Shown here: in pieces, positions 8,527 through 17,398 of the stretch
Layout of the letters: the number at the start of each line of letters is the position of its first letter
How positions within the stretch are numbered: position 1 is the stretch's first letter
NCBI RefSeq assembly: GCF_026130175.1
Contig: NZ_JAIGNI010000014.1
Span: forward strand, 1-64,000
Direction of reading: 5' to 3'
DNA: 64,000 nucleotides
From: Lyngbya sp. CCAP 1446/10
Lineage (GTDB): Bacteria; Cyanobacteriota; Cyanobacteriia; Cyanobacteriales; Microcoleaceae
Notes under the pieces: model-generated
Seen by the model: only the letters and a program-made list of their open reading frames with translations
Told to the model about the DNA's origin: nothing
Database searches by the model: none
Made by a program: the position numbers and the translations under genes

Positions 8527-9928
8527 TATCAAACAATCCTTTTGTTAAACTATTGACTATTAATTGATTTATCCCTGGGATTGTCAGCCCTGTTTCCTCT
8601 AAAATGTCCTTACGGTGCAAAAAATCCCGAAAACTGGTGTGGTAAACGCTATAGCGCTTTTGATGCTCTTTGATGAAATTGTGCAAAAACTGTTCCCACT
8701 CATTCAATACAGGTTGCACTATACGACTATCCTCTCCCGAAAAATCACAAATTTGTTGGCGAGAAACAGGTTGCTTCACCTCTCCTAGAATGTAGACAAT
8801 TTTAATTTTTGCATCTGGCAAGGGATTAGCTGTCATTCCCATGCGTCGCCAGTGAAAACTATAGTAACCTTGCAGACCTTGGGGAAAGCTTTCGAGAGTT
8901 AAATCTTTATATAATCCTTTTTCAATGTCTAGCAGAACATAGCACAAGTACATGAAATTGTTTTCACTTTTATTTGCTATGTTATCAGTAAATGCAATGA
9001 TTGTTTCTTGGCGTTCATCAATCTGCTGCCGCAGATTCTCACTGCCATCAACTCGGTTCTGAATGTATAGACGCACATCACGCTGGCTATCAATCTCATA
9101 GTCCAGCAAACTGATAATCTGCACGGGTGCGTAGGTTGTAAAAGGCACTTCTACACCCCGTCGCCTGGTCATTATGAAGTACACCCCATCAGGTAAGTGA
9201 GGTGGCAGGTATAAGATATTTGCATCCCTGTAACTGCCTGAGTCAACTTCATCCAAAGCATCAATAGCTATTACTACAGGTTGACCATTCCTTCTTTGGG
9301 CTACTTCGTCCAACAAATGCCCCAGAAATTCTCCATCTTGTGTTGCATTCGATGGTAAAGGGTCATAAGGAAGTTGGTAACGGGCAATCAGTTGTTTGCT
9401 GACACTTTCCAAGAATTGGTCTGCTCGATTGGGCCCTTGCAGTTGCACGTTGAAATGGGCGATGCACCCAGTATCTTGCACGTACTTTGCCAAGATTGCG
9501 CTTTTACCCTGCCCGGGGTCGCCAATAATAGTGAAGTAGCCCTTTTTGTTTTCTTGTATGAAGGTTTGGATGGCATCAAACACGTACTCGCGCCCAACGA
9601 AACCTTCTGTTTTGTCTTGGATTAGTGACTGAAACTGGCTCAAAGAAGTAAAACTTGCAGATTGTCCTGAACCTGAACGGTGAGACAGAAGAGATTGTAT
9701 TATTTGTGCATCAGATCCATAAATAACAATGTTGCCATCGCCAGTCACATTGTTATTTCCTGGTACAATCTGCGAATTTGTCACATCTCCACCCACACCC
9801 ACTGCTCCAGGGGCACTAGCTAGAACAAGTTTCCCTGTTTGAATTGCAGCCGCAAGCGCTTGAATATCTGTTTCATTGCGACTCCCTGCTTTTACTCGTT
9901 CAACGATTTCTTGAAGATTGTCTGACAT
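8510..9928 (-). CDS. STAND (NACHT-like) NTPase with N-terminal adaptor and GDxN element
   Basis: A 472-residue protein. Residues 1-38 form a short helical adaptor (LQEIVERVKAGSRNETDIQA). Residues 40-70 carry the element GGDVTNSQIVPGNNNVTGD. The P-loop is GDPGQGKS at 136-143 and Walker B is VVIAIDALDEVD at 218-229. The rest is the winged-helix region expected of NACHT/STAND switches. It lacks sensor repeats of its own because the WD40 part is in the next, overlapping gene. In characterised STAND systems ligand binding drives oligomerisation and effector activation. Here the effector is most likely the caspase encoded just upstream (inference from order and the shared element). Confidence 0.88.
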   Translation of the reverse strand: MSDNLQEIVERVKAGSRNETDIQALAAAIQTGKLVLASAPGAVGVGGDVTNSQIVPGNNNVTGDGNIVIYGSDAQIIQSLLSHRSGSGQSASFTSLSQFQSLIQDKTEGFVGREYVFDAIQTFIQENKKGYFTIIGDPGQGKSAILAKYVQDTGCIAHFNVQLQGPNRADQFLESVSKQLIARYQLPYDPLPSNATQDGEFLGHLLDEVAQRRNGQPVVIAIDALDEVDSGSYRDANILYLPPHLPDGVYFIMTRRRGVEVPFTTYAPVQIISLLDYEIDSQRDVRLYIQNRVDGSENLRQQIDERQETIIAFTDNIANKSENNFMYLCYVLLDIEKGLYKDLTLESFPQGLQGYYSFHWRRMGMTANPLPDAKIKIVYILGEVKQPVSRQQICDFSGEDSRIVQPVLNEWEQFLHNFIKEHQKRYSVYHTSFRDFLHRKDILEETGLTIPGINQLIVNSLTKGLFDNDEDI

Positions 9929-9960
9929 ACCTTAACTCACCTGTTCCTTTATTTGTATTT

Positions 9961-10869
9961 TTATAAATTCTCAAAAGTTGGCTCTGGTTCAGTGAATCCT
10001 CGCCAAAGATAATCCGTTAATGCTTGCCCCATTCGTTGTTCTTCCGTTGGATTTGTCGGTAACTTCCACCGCAATGACTTGTAGAGAGCCGTGCGATACA
10101 GGTCAAATACTGACTCCAGCAAGTCTCCATAAATGACAGCCGCATCTAGCATCCAACAATGAGCAAACCATGCTGAAACGATTCCCACTGGAATTGCCCA
10201 CCACGCCCAGATGCCCCACACCAGAAATAATACACTCCAAATCCAAACCCGAACCATTGTGTTGAGTTGAGTTCGAGCCTCAGTTAGTTCTGTCTTGACT
10301 TCATTCGGTAACAGTAGCCATAATCGCGGAAAACAAACTACAGCTTCCAACCCATACTTTTCAAGCGGACGGCGCTCCGCAGCACGCAGGATATTTCCCA
10401 ATCGAGTAGGCATTAAGCGATCGCTCTGCGTTGGAGTTTGCTTCAGTTGCCAATCCAACCGAACATATTCATCGGTTTCATCAGGCGTTAGCTGTTCTAA
10501 CCCTTTGGCTGCCAATCCCTGAAATCGTTTCTCTGCTCTATCTTTTAGAGTTACCTGTCTTTTGACGAACCAGCGTCGCAGGGGCTGCATCCAACGGGGC
10601 CAGTAGCCTTCCAGCAGCCGCAGTACAGGTAATTCAAACTGCCGAAGTGCGATCGCAGAAACAGCCACTACCAACAAACCTGCAATCAGTTGAGCAATAG
10701 GTAAAGCCGCCGACTTTTGAGTTAGTACCTGTTCCAATTGTTTGAAGCCAAACCGCCAACCCCATGCCAGCAAACCTCCAAACCAAAAAATACAAGCTGG
10801 GGTAAGGACTTTAGCAACCCATTCCTTAGCCAGGTTGTCACCCAGACTCTCCAAAAATTTCGGTAGCAT
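9961..10869 (-). CDS. Predicted multi-pass membrane protein of the caspase/STAND cluster
   Basis: A 302-residue protein with hydrophobic segments near 22-40, 58-78, 208-226 and 228-248. A basic, probably cytoplasmic region lies at 90-150 (PRWMQPLRRWFVKRQ). There is no enzyme motif and I do not recognise the family. It sits 8 bp downstream of the caspase gene and 32 bp upstream of the STAND gene, so it is in the same transcription unit. It could be a membrane anchor or a pore-forming effector of the module (inference only). Confidence 0.72.
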   Translation of the reverse strand: MLPKFLESLGDNLAKEWVAKVLTPACIFWFGGLLAWGWRFGFKQLEQVLTQKSAALPIAQLIAGLLVVAVSAIALRQFELPVLRLLEGYWPRWMQPLRRWFVKRQVTLKDRAEKRFQGLAAKGLEQLTPDETDEYVRLDWQLKQTPTQSDRLMPTRLGNILRAAERRPLEKYGLEAVVCFPRLWLLLPNEVKTELTEARTQLNTMVRVWIWSVLFLVWGIWAWWAIPVGIVSAWFAHCWMLDAAVIYGDLLESVFDLYRTALYKSLRWKLPTNPTEEQRMGQALTDYLWRGFTEPEPTFENL

Positions 10870-10877
10870 GGCAATCC

Positions 10878-12122
10878 TTAAGATTTGAGAACTGGTATTA
10901 ACTCAACATCACGATGAATTGAACATTTAGGAATTGTCTGTCCAACAGAGCGCCGAATCCAATACATATCGCAATCTGTATGGGGACAAACGTATTTTGT
11001 AGAAGCTATTGGTTGTGCCTGTCCCGGTAATGGCTCAAAACTTTTGGCATTTCCACCCATTTCTGAATCTTTTGACTTTTCAGAATTAATGTTTCTGCCT
11101 TGTTGGACAATATTACCGCTGCCTACCACATTGCGATCGCCCGGAAGGATTGTGCTGTTGTCAGCCCTTCCTCCGATTGCCACGCTTCTTTGCCCTTCTG
11201 CATGAACAATATTATTGCCAGCAACATTTATTGGTAATTGCTTGACAGCCTCCCAACCTTCTGCCGGAAGTCCCTTGCCACCACGTAGGAGGGCGATCGG
11301 AAAATTTGTTGTCTCACCCCTAAACCAAGGTTGCTGGATTGCTGAATGTTCCTGAGATGCACTTTTCGGTACAGCCTTATCCAGATGTTTCATAATATCC
11401 GCAACACCAACCTTTGTCTCTCCCGGCAGATTTGCAGCTCCCTCCAACGCTTCAATTAGATGATAAGTATAGATGCTCATAGAGTCATCCTTACGAATCC
11501 AGGATTTTTGGCTTCCCCCACAGGATGTAAACACGGCGCGACCTTTGCCTTTAGCTAATTCATCAAGCCGCCCTTTGGCCGGAACTGCTGGCACAAAACC
11601 CGGCGGTAATTTTAGGTCAGCCTCCCCAGTCTTAGCGGCAGCCATTCCCTGAGCGTGGCAACAGTCAATTATAACTAGCAGACGCTGTGACTGTATCTCC
11701 GACAGTGCATTGGTGAAGTCAACAGCAGACAGGGCTGAGGCAGAGATGTCAAAATCAATATCGTGTGGAATTAGATAATAGCAATCTGTGGATTGGTCTA
11801 ACCAACCATGACCGGAGTAATAGATTACAACTGTTGATTCTGGATGGGCAGCAACTTGTTTCTTAAGCCAAGCGAGACCGTCTAAGATGGCAGTGCGCGT
11901 TGCTCCAGCATCGTGTAGCAAGCGGATGTGCTGGTCATCATTGGGGTAAGCACAGAGGTTGGGGTCGATAAGGATCTTTCGGAGCGCCTGAACGTCTTTG
12001 ACTGTAACAGGAAGCGAGTATTTTTGGTGAGCGGATTCGCCAACACCGATGAGCAAGGCATAACCAAGAGTGAATGTGTCTGACATACAAAGGGTAGATA
12101 TTGTGGGTTTAAACTCAGCCAT
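10878..12122 (-). CDS. Caspase-like (C14/metacaspase) protease with GDxN element and zinc-binding tail
   Basis: A 414-residue protein. The caspase fold spans about 15-280, with the catalytic His in YYSGHGW (His105) and the Cys in IIDCCHAQG (Cys155). Residues ~305-345 carry GGRADNSTILPGDRNVVGSG, the same element found at the N-termini of neighbouring STAND proteins. The last 40 residues have CPHTDC...CSIH (Cys379, Cys384, Cys400, His403), a probable zinc knuckle. The likely true start is Met13 (12086), where the conserved part (MSDTFTLGYALLIGVG) begins. Expected role: executioner protease switched on through the shared element by the STAND partners. Confidence 0.9.
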   Translation of the reverse strand: MAEFKPTISTLCMSDTFTLGYALLIGVGESAHQKYSLPVTVKDVQALRKILIDPNLCAYPNDDQHIRLLHDAGATRTAILDGLAWLKKQVAAHPESTVVIYYSGHGWLDQSTDCYYLIPHDIDFDISASALSAVDFTNALSEIQSQRLLVIIDCCHAQGMAAAKTGEADLKLPPGFVPAVPAKGRLDELAKGKGRAVFTSCGGSQKSWIRKDDSMSIYTYHLIEALEGAANLPGETKVGVADIMKHLDKAVPKSASQEHSAIQQPWFRGETTNFPIALLRGGKGLPAEGWEAVKQLPINVAGNNIVHAEGQRSVAIGGRADNSTILPGDRNVVGSGNIVQQGRNINSEKSKDSEMGGNAKSFEPLPGQAQPIASTKYVCPHTDCDMYWIRRSVGQTIPKCSIHRDVELIPVLKS

Positions 12123-12191
12123 TTTAGATAGTTTATCTTTTTTTCGGAAACCTACCGAGGTAGAGGCGATCGCTATCGCGTCTGAGTATTC

Positions 12192-15100
12192 CTACCCGTT
12201 GCGTTCCTCAAATTCCTCACGTCCTAATTCACGTTCCAAGTCTTGCTCTAATGATTCCTTCATTTGCTTTGCAAAACTGCGAACTCGAAAGTTTTCATCT
12301 TGAAGCCAGGGAGTTATCTCTTCTAAACGCCTTCTGTTGAAGGCAGAGAATCCACCAAATATAGCCCCTGGTGTTGAGCTAATAGAACAAGAAATGGAGT
12401 CTAATACAGCCTTATCATTAGTACGGCAAATTATTTCTCGACACAAGCTGTAGAAAAGTTGACCACTTTTAAACTCCTGCAAAATTTTAGCTACCGCATG
12501 GACTTTTTGAATGTCTCCTGATTCAACCCACTCCATTAACACACTATAGAGAGGCTCTTCTAAGCTACCATTAATTTCCTTCAATACGTCAGGAGCCTCA
12601 TAAAACCAAAAACCATCTCGCAGCATCCAGTCCCGCACACGGCGCAGGATATCAGGATATTCAAAACTAGAACGTATGCTTTTTGGTGCAATGGAATAAG
12701 AAAAATGGATTGCATTATAATACCCTGTCCTGCCAGAATTTTTTGCTTTATTTATGAGTCGCTGTTCGATAAAGTTTAGCAGTTGGATTGGGGAAATCTT
12801 TCCTAGCCGATTTAGACAGTTTTCGACATTATAGTTGAATGTAGAAAGGCGTTCAAATTTTTGGACAATAGCAACAAAGTCATCATTTTCTATAAACTTT
12901 AGTCCCCAATTATCTCCGCAAGATTCAAAGGATGAATACAGAACATCTGCTACACGCAGCAGTACACTTTCATTAGAGCTAGCAGCAAATAATTTTATAA
13001 GCTTAATTGCTTCCGGGGGATTATGGGGTGCAAATCGTGAGATAATTTTAAGAATTTCGCAATCAACAGATAAAGAGTGTTTGGTTGTCAGGTAGTGCAA
13101 AACTTCCCATTCTTGATTTTGGAATCGACTCCAATCCATAAAATGGTAACTTTTTGCAACAGCAAACCAGAGAACTAGATCGTCACTATCAGTCCAAGAC
13201 TTGACATAAGACCAAGCTACTTCTAAATCTGATTGATACAACCCTCCAATAACATGACCAAGGTGATGCTTGATACTTAGATTTTCTGTAATTGCTTTTT
13301 CTACCAGTTGCTGTGCAAGATTGGGATATTTTTCTCCTAGCTTATAAAACAATAAATTAAGCCAATGTGTATTACTTTCGCCTGCCTGTAGACACTGTTC
13401 TACTATTTTTTCTATCTCGCAGATAACCGATTCCATTGTAGCCGGCAAAATGCCTTCTAGATACTGCTCAATTACCTCTAGCTGGCGTTTCTCAATTACT
13501 TCCCAGTCGGAATTATCGTAGTCTGAATCACCCAGCAAGCGATTGCTAATCAAGACCCGATATAGCTGATACAGCTTATTATTTTGTAAGTGCTGTTTCA
13601 ATTGTTCAAATTCATCTAACTGGTAGCGACTGAAGCGAGGAGCATACCAGATCCACTCGGCTACCGCATCCAAAACAGGTAATTCTGCTTGAGGTATTAC
13701 CCGATCTAATAAAAACTTAGCTGTCTTTTGGCAGTCTGATTGTAGCCACGCCCAAGTTTCAGTGGCGATGTCTTCAGCACTGATGGAACCAGGCAAAAAC
13801 ACGGAACCATTTAAAGCTTTAATAATCTTTAACTTATGTGACAATTGATCGGATTTATTATACGATTGGTAGAGAATTTCTAAAGCTTGTTCGCGAATTT
13901 GACGTAAAGGTTCAGAGGGTGCCAACATAAATTGTCGTATAAGAATGTGCCGGGGCTTAGTCGGGTCTATTCGAGTACCATCAAATTCCATATTGAGCAT
14001 CGGTCGAATCAAGGAAAGGCTAAGCTCTAAGTTGTTGGTAAAATCATTTTCGAGCCAGACCTCTAGCTTCTTGAGAAGGGTTAGTTGCATTGCATACGGC
14101 TTATTTAATTTAAATTTACCCATCTCAACCAGCGCTTTACTTGCTTGTTCGCGTACTTGAGCATACTCTGCGACATCAAGCCGATATCCGGCAAGTTTGT
14201 GCAGATAGTCTATAGAATCGTTCAGGCTATTCCAGTAGGTATGGCTTAAAACATCTACTGCTTCACGCAATACCATTTCGTGCTTTATTTCTAAGCAATT
14301 TTGCCAAAGTAGTTGATAAGATTCAGGGGGTAATTCTTGCCCATCCACAATATCTGCTACAATCAACAGTACATCATCAGAACGCAAGTAATCTACGTCT
14401 CGTAACCATTTCAGCACTAATAGTCTGGCAATGTTTCCCCGATTATTTACTAGATCGTGCAGTTCCCGCAATTTCGGCCCTAGTAACAGACCCGCTTGAC
14501 GTTCACCTTTGACTTCTGCTTGTGCCAAAGTTGTCATAATCTGTTTGGGTTTTAGTTGAAAAAATGGCTCAATAATTTTCTTTTCATAGTCTGCTTGTTT
14601 GGTCTGGAAAAAGTGGTGAATTAAAATGTGGTCAGCCAGAACTTCAGAAGTAATCTTTAGTGTCATCCAGTAGCGATCAATTAAACCAGCTTCTACCAAT
14701 CGCCAAATAATACGGTCTTCATCAGGTTGTGAGATACCGACAACTAACTGTACTTTCTTTCGTAACTGCTGATTATTGAGGTCAAGCGTACCTAAAGCCG
14801 CTAAAACCTCTAGGTAGCTGATATAGCGATCGCTAAACTCAGATTCATCCAAATCGCGAATGATGTCATTCAAGTAGCGGGTAAGTACATCGTCGCGGTT
14901 AATCTTTATTATCGACTCGCCGCGCTGAACTAAACGAGCGGCAATACCAGCAATAAGCGGTTCCCCTTTAGCAAAACTGACTATGGCATGGCGGGTATAT
15001 TCGTCAGTAATTTCGTAGGGTGGGGTTTGCAAGAGTTGGTCTATGTCAAGGTTTTTTAAAGCTTCAACCTCGATTTCCTTGAGCTGATAGCCAGCAGGTA

Positions 15101-15836
15101 GACCTAATTTATCTTTGACTGAATCTTTGAAAACGCTGCGCGTAGCAAGAACAAGCGTGATTTTGCTAGCTAATTCGGGATTAACTAATACTTCACCTAA
15201 TTGGTATAAAAGTTGAAATCGATGAGCATCGTCTACAACGATTACATGATGGCTATTGGGATCTAATGAAGCAAGGTCGTACTGTACAGACTCAGCGCGG
15301 ATGCGAACGTACCGCAGAGATTTTTCACTAGGAATAAGTTTGGGAAGCTCTAGTAACAAACGAGTTTTGCCAATCCCACCTGCTCCATGCAGTATGATCG
15401 CATCGGTTGGCTCAGCTAGGAAGGATTTAATCTGAACGAGCTGTTCGTCTCGTCCTACAGGAACTTCCCAATAGCCAGCCAATTTTTCGGCAGCAGCTAC
15501 CGCCGATTTAGAAAATTCAGAGTGGGTGAGTAAGGCGGAAGGCTTAAAGGATTTTAGAATCTCTTGAACCATTTTGTAGATGGCTTCAGCATCGGAACCT
15601 TTATAGACGACTTGATTGTTATCGCCAATCACGTTGTTATTACCAATCACGTTGTTATTGCCAGTGATGATGATAGAATCGGCGATACTGCCATCTACAG
15701 CTATAGCCCGTTCCCCAGTAGCTAACATAATTTGTCTGGTTTCCAGAGCTTGGCATAAAATCTGGTAGTCAGCGTTGGTACAAGTCTTTGCCGCTAGTCG
15801 TTCTATGATTGCTCTGAGTTCATTAATATCTATCAC
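12192..15836 (-). CDS. Large STAND NTPase with N-terminal adaptor, GDxN element and helical sensor region
   Basis: A 1214-residue protein. Residues 1-40 are the helical adaptor (ELRAIIERLAAKTCTNADYQ). Residues 44-78 hold the GDxN element with an internal six-residue duplication (NNNVIG twice, then GDNN). The P-loop is GAGGIGKT at 151-158 and Walker B is VIVVDDAH at 198-205. From ~400 to the end it is all-helical without a clear repeat consensus, probably a HEAT/TPR-like solenoid acting as sensor. It is the first large gene of the minus-strand run leading to the caspase (69 bp upstream of it). It is a second sensor beside the WD40 one, so the module may have two triggers feeding one effector (inference). 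Confidence 0.86.
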   Translation of the reverse strand: MIDINELRAIIERLAAKTCTNADYQILCQALETRQIMLATGERAIAVDGSIADSIIITGNNNVIGNNNVIGDNNQVVYKGSDAEAIYKMVQEILKSFKPSALLTHSEFSKSAVAAAEKLAGYWEVPVGRDEQLVQIKSFLAEPTDAIILHGAGGIGKTRLLLELPKLIPSEKSLRYVRIRAESVQYDLASLDPNSHHVIVVDDAHRFQLLYQLGEVLVNPELASKITLVLATRSVFKDSVKDKLGLPAGYQLKEIEVEALKNLDIDQLLQTPPYEITDEYTRHAIVSFAKGEPLIAGIAARLVQRGESIIKINRDDVLTRYLNDIIRDLDESEFSDRYISYLEVLAALGTLDLNNQQLRKKVQLVVGISQPDEDRIIWRLVEAGLIDRYWMTLKITSEVLADHILIHHFFQTKQADYEKKIIEPFFQLKPKQIMTTLAQAEVKGERQAGLLLGPKLRELHDLVNNRGNIARLLVLKWLRDVDYLRSDDVLLIVADIVDGQELPPESYQLLWQNCLEIKHEMVLREAVDVLSHTYWNSLNDSIDYLHKLAGYRLDVAEYAQVREQASKALVEMGKFKLNKPYAMQLTLLKKLEVWLENDFTNNLELSLSLIRPMLNMEFDGTRIDPTKPRHILIRQFMLAPSEPLRQIREQALEILYQSYNKSDQLSHKLKIIKALNGSVFLPGSISAEDIATETWAWLQSDCQKTAKFLLDRVIPQAELPVLDAVAEWIWYAPRFSRYQLDEFEQLKQHLQNNKLYQLYRVLISNRLLGDSDYDNSDWEVIEKRQLEVIEQYLEGILPATMESVICEIEKIVEQCLQAGESNTHWLNLLFYKLGEKYPNLAQQLVEKAITENLSIKHHLGHVIGGLYQSDLEVAWSYVKSWTDSDDLVLWFAVAKSYHFMDWSRFQNQEWEVLHYLTTKHSLSVDCEILKIISRFAPHNPPEAIKLIKLFAASSNESVLLRVADVLYSSFESCGDNWGLKFIENDDFVAIVQKFERLSTFNYNVENCLNRLGKISPIQLLNFIEQRLINKAKNSGRTGYYNAIHFSYSIAPKSIRSSFEYPDILRRVRDWMLRDGFWFYEAPDVLKEINGSLEEPLYSVLMEWVESGDIQKVHAVAKILQEFKSGQLFYSLCREIICRTNDKAVLDSISCSISSTPGAIFGGFSAFNRRRLEEITPWLQDENFRVRSFAKQMKESLEQDLERELGREEFEERNG

Positions 15837-15959
15837 AGATTTTGCCTCTTAGTTCAAAAATTAAGCATTATCCTTACTTTTGTCTGTGTCACCATACCTG
15901 ATTGGGAATTGTTGGCGATCGCTACTTTCTTATCATAGCCAATTTTTGCTGCACTGCTT

Positions 15960-16209
15960 TTAACACATGACGTTTAGATTATTATTGCCAGCGTTAATAA
16001 TGCCGCTCACTTTGCCGCCAGTAGCAGTAAAGCGATCGCCACTCGCAATAACAGAAAAGGCGGTCAATTTCTACCTGTTTACCTTGCACTTTACTTTCGA
16101 TCTTGCGATCTAATAACCTTTCACCACTTAGCACGCGATCGATTATTCTGCCAGCTCTAATTACTTTTCTATTCTTCATAGAATGTAAGTCTTTGTATAG
16201 GTTATTCAT
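15960..16209 (-). pseudogene. Degraded GDxN-element protein (frameshifted)
   Basis: A 71-residue frame (16209-15994) starts MNNLYKDLHSMKNRKVIRAG. Its C-terminal residues look unrelated, but the adjacent frame over the same bases reads SVIASGDRFTATGGKVSGII and then NAGNNN before a stop at 15960. That is the glycine/asparagine element of the neighbouring STAND and caspase proteins. The frame change near 16065 suggests a short adaptor protein now broken, or a remnant of a STAND gene start. It lies between two intact carriers of the element. Confidence 0.5.
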
Positions 16210-16211
16210 AG

Positions 16212-16976
16212 CTATCTACTATTAAAAAAGTAGTTGATAATTTTCTGAATAAAATAGATATGAGTTTGAAAAACAGCCCAGAAAGGACATACTATGCAAA
16301 ATAATAAATTTTCCATGATTTTTATGCTCTTCAACTGAATGTAGCACGATCCTATAATTGTATAAGTAAACAGAATTATTCCGAAGCCATAAACACTATT
16401 TTTAGATGTAATTATGTACAGATACTCAAAAATCACTGCCAGCAAAAATTGATAGCAATAAAGAAAAATAATAAACCAGATTGGCAAGAGAAGAGTTTTT
16501 GACCACAATCGTCTACTATTAAATTGAAGTATCATACAAATCCCTATAAGGATAATAATGAATTGGTAATAAATAATAATTAATTGATTAAATCTTACAA
16601 TTATATTCCCCAAAATACTTGCTGTAATAGAAGTAATATTCCGATAAAGAAATGAAATTAAGATACTTATAAATACCCAACCGATAAGCAGAAATAAGAA
16701 TGAAGTAAATTTGTAAAATCTGTTTTCTTTCGGCCTATTCGGCCTATTCGGCCTATTCAGGTGATCGATAACTTGAGCGATAACTTCAGGAGGTAAAATA
16801 TAAGATATCTTGTTGTGATCGCCAGTTATGATGACGGAGTTGTTAGCATCGCCTGCAATCGCAACTGCCCTTTCTTCATATGCAAGCGCGAGCTTTTCAA
16901 CATCGGCTTGACTGTAATCTTCTTTTTCGATACGTTTAAGGATGGCATCTAGCTCGTTTTGCATAGCGTAAAACAC
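16212..16976 (-). CDS. Membrane protein with N-terminal adaptor and GDxN element
   Basis: A 254-residue protein. Residues 5-37 form the adaptor (ELDAILKRIEKEDYSQADVE) and 38-58 the element AGDANNSVIITGDHNKISY. A short Arg-Pro-Asn triplet repeat (about 76-84) comes from three copies of a 9-bp DNA unit at 16731-16757. At least five hydrophobic segments fill residues ~90-250. The conserved start is probably Met5. The layout is adaptor plus membrane domain, as expected of a membrane-acting effector recruited through the adaptor. It ends 2 bp before the next small reading frame, which suggests co-transcription. Confidence 0.72.
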   Translation of the reverse strand: MFYAMQNELDAILKRIEKEDYSQADVEKLALAYEERAVAIAGDANNSVIITGDHNKISYILPPEVIAQVIDHLNRPNRPNRPKENRFYKFTSFLFLLIGWVFISILISFLYRNITSITASILGNIIVRFNQLIIIYYQFIIILIGICMILQFNSRRLWSKTLLLPIWFIIFLYCYQFLLAVIFEYLYIITSKNSVYGFGIILFTYTIIGSCYIQLKSIKIMENLLFCIVCPFWAVFQTHIYFIQKIINYFFNSR

Positions 16977-16980
16977 ATAA

Positions 16981-17247
16981 TTATACAGTAGTCCGTGTAC
17001 GAAGTCTTGAAGTCCATTTTAGTCGAACAGCAATACCAAAACCAAAACGCTCTTGCACTAAAGCTAAATTGTTAAGGATGGCACTTTGCTGAATAAACTC
17101 TCCAGCTTCTTCTGCTAGCTGGCTTGCTTGTTCAAATAGAGTAGTGCCACCCTCTAAATCACCCTCGGACAGTAAAAGATTAGCTTCCTCTACCAAATCC
17201 ACATGGTTTTTAGACGTATTATTTGATATTTTGTCAGATTTTTGCAT
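16981..17247 (-). CDS. Short TPR-like protein, probably truncated
   Basis: 88 residues. The section LVEEANLLLSEGDLEGGTTL and the following EQASQLAEEAGEFIQQSAI fits one and a half tetratricopeptide units. The last ~18 residues (RLKWTSRLRTRTTV) are basic and unlike a TPR, so the frame may be shifted or the gene cut short. It is immediately upstream of the adaptor-membrane gene (4 bp gap) and probably part of the same unit. Confidence 0.5.
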   Translation of the reverse strand: MQKSDKISNNTSKNHVDLVEEANLLLSEGDLEGGTTLFEQASQLAEEAGEFIQQSAILNNLALVQERFGFGIAVRLKWTSRLRTRTTV

Positions 17248-17398
17248 GAAAGTTCAATTGTGTAAATTATATTTTTTAATATCTTATGTTCCGCAATAAT
17301 GAGAACGAGCCAGTTTTTTGTGCGGCTCAAATGTGCTATTTTATCGATTGTTGTGGCAGACAAAGGAAACTTATTCATAATTATAACTAGATTTGATA

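Noticed and set aside
17190-17378. 62-residue minus-strand frame overlapping the TPR-like gene start
   Set aside because: Lys/Ile-rich with no motif and no ribosome site; it overlaps the better-supported TPR-like frame.
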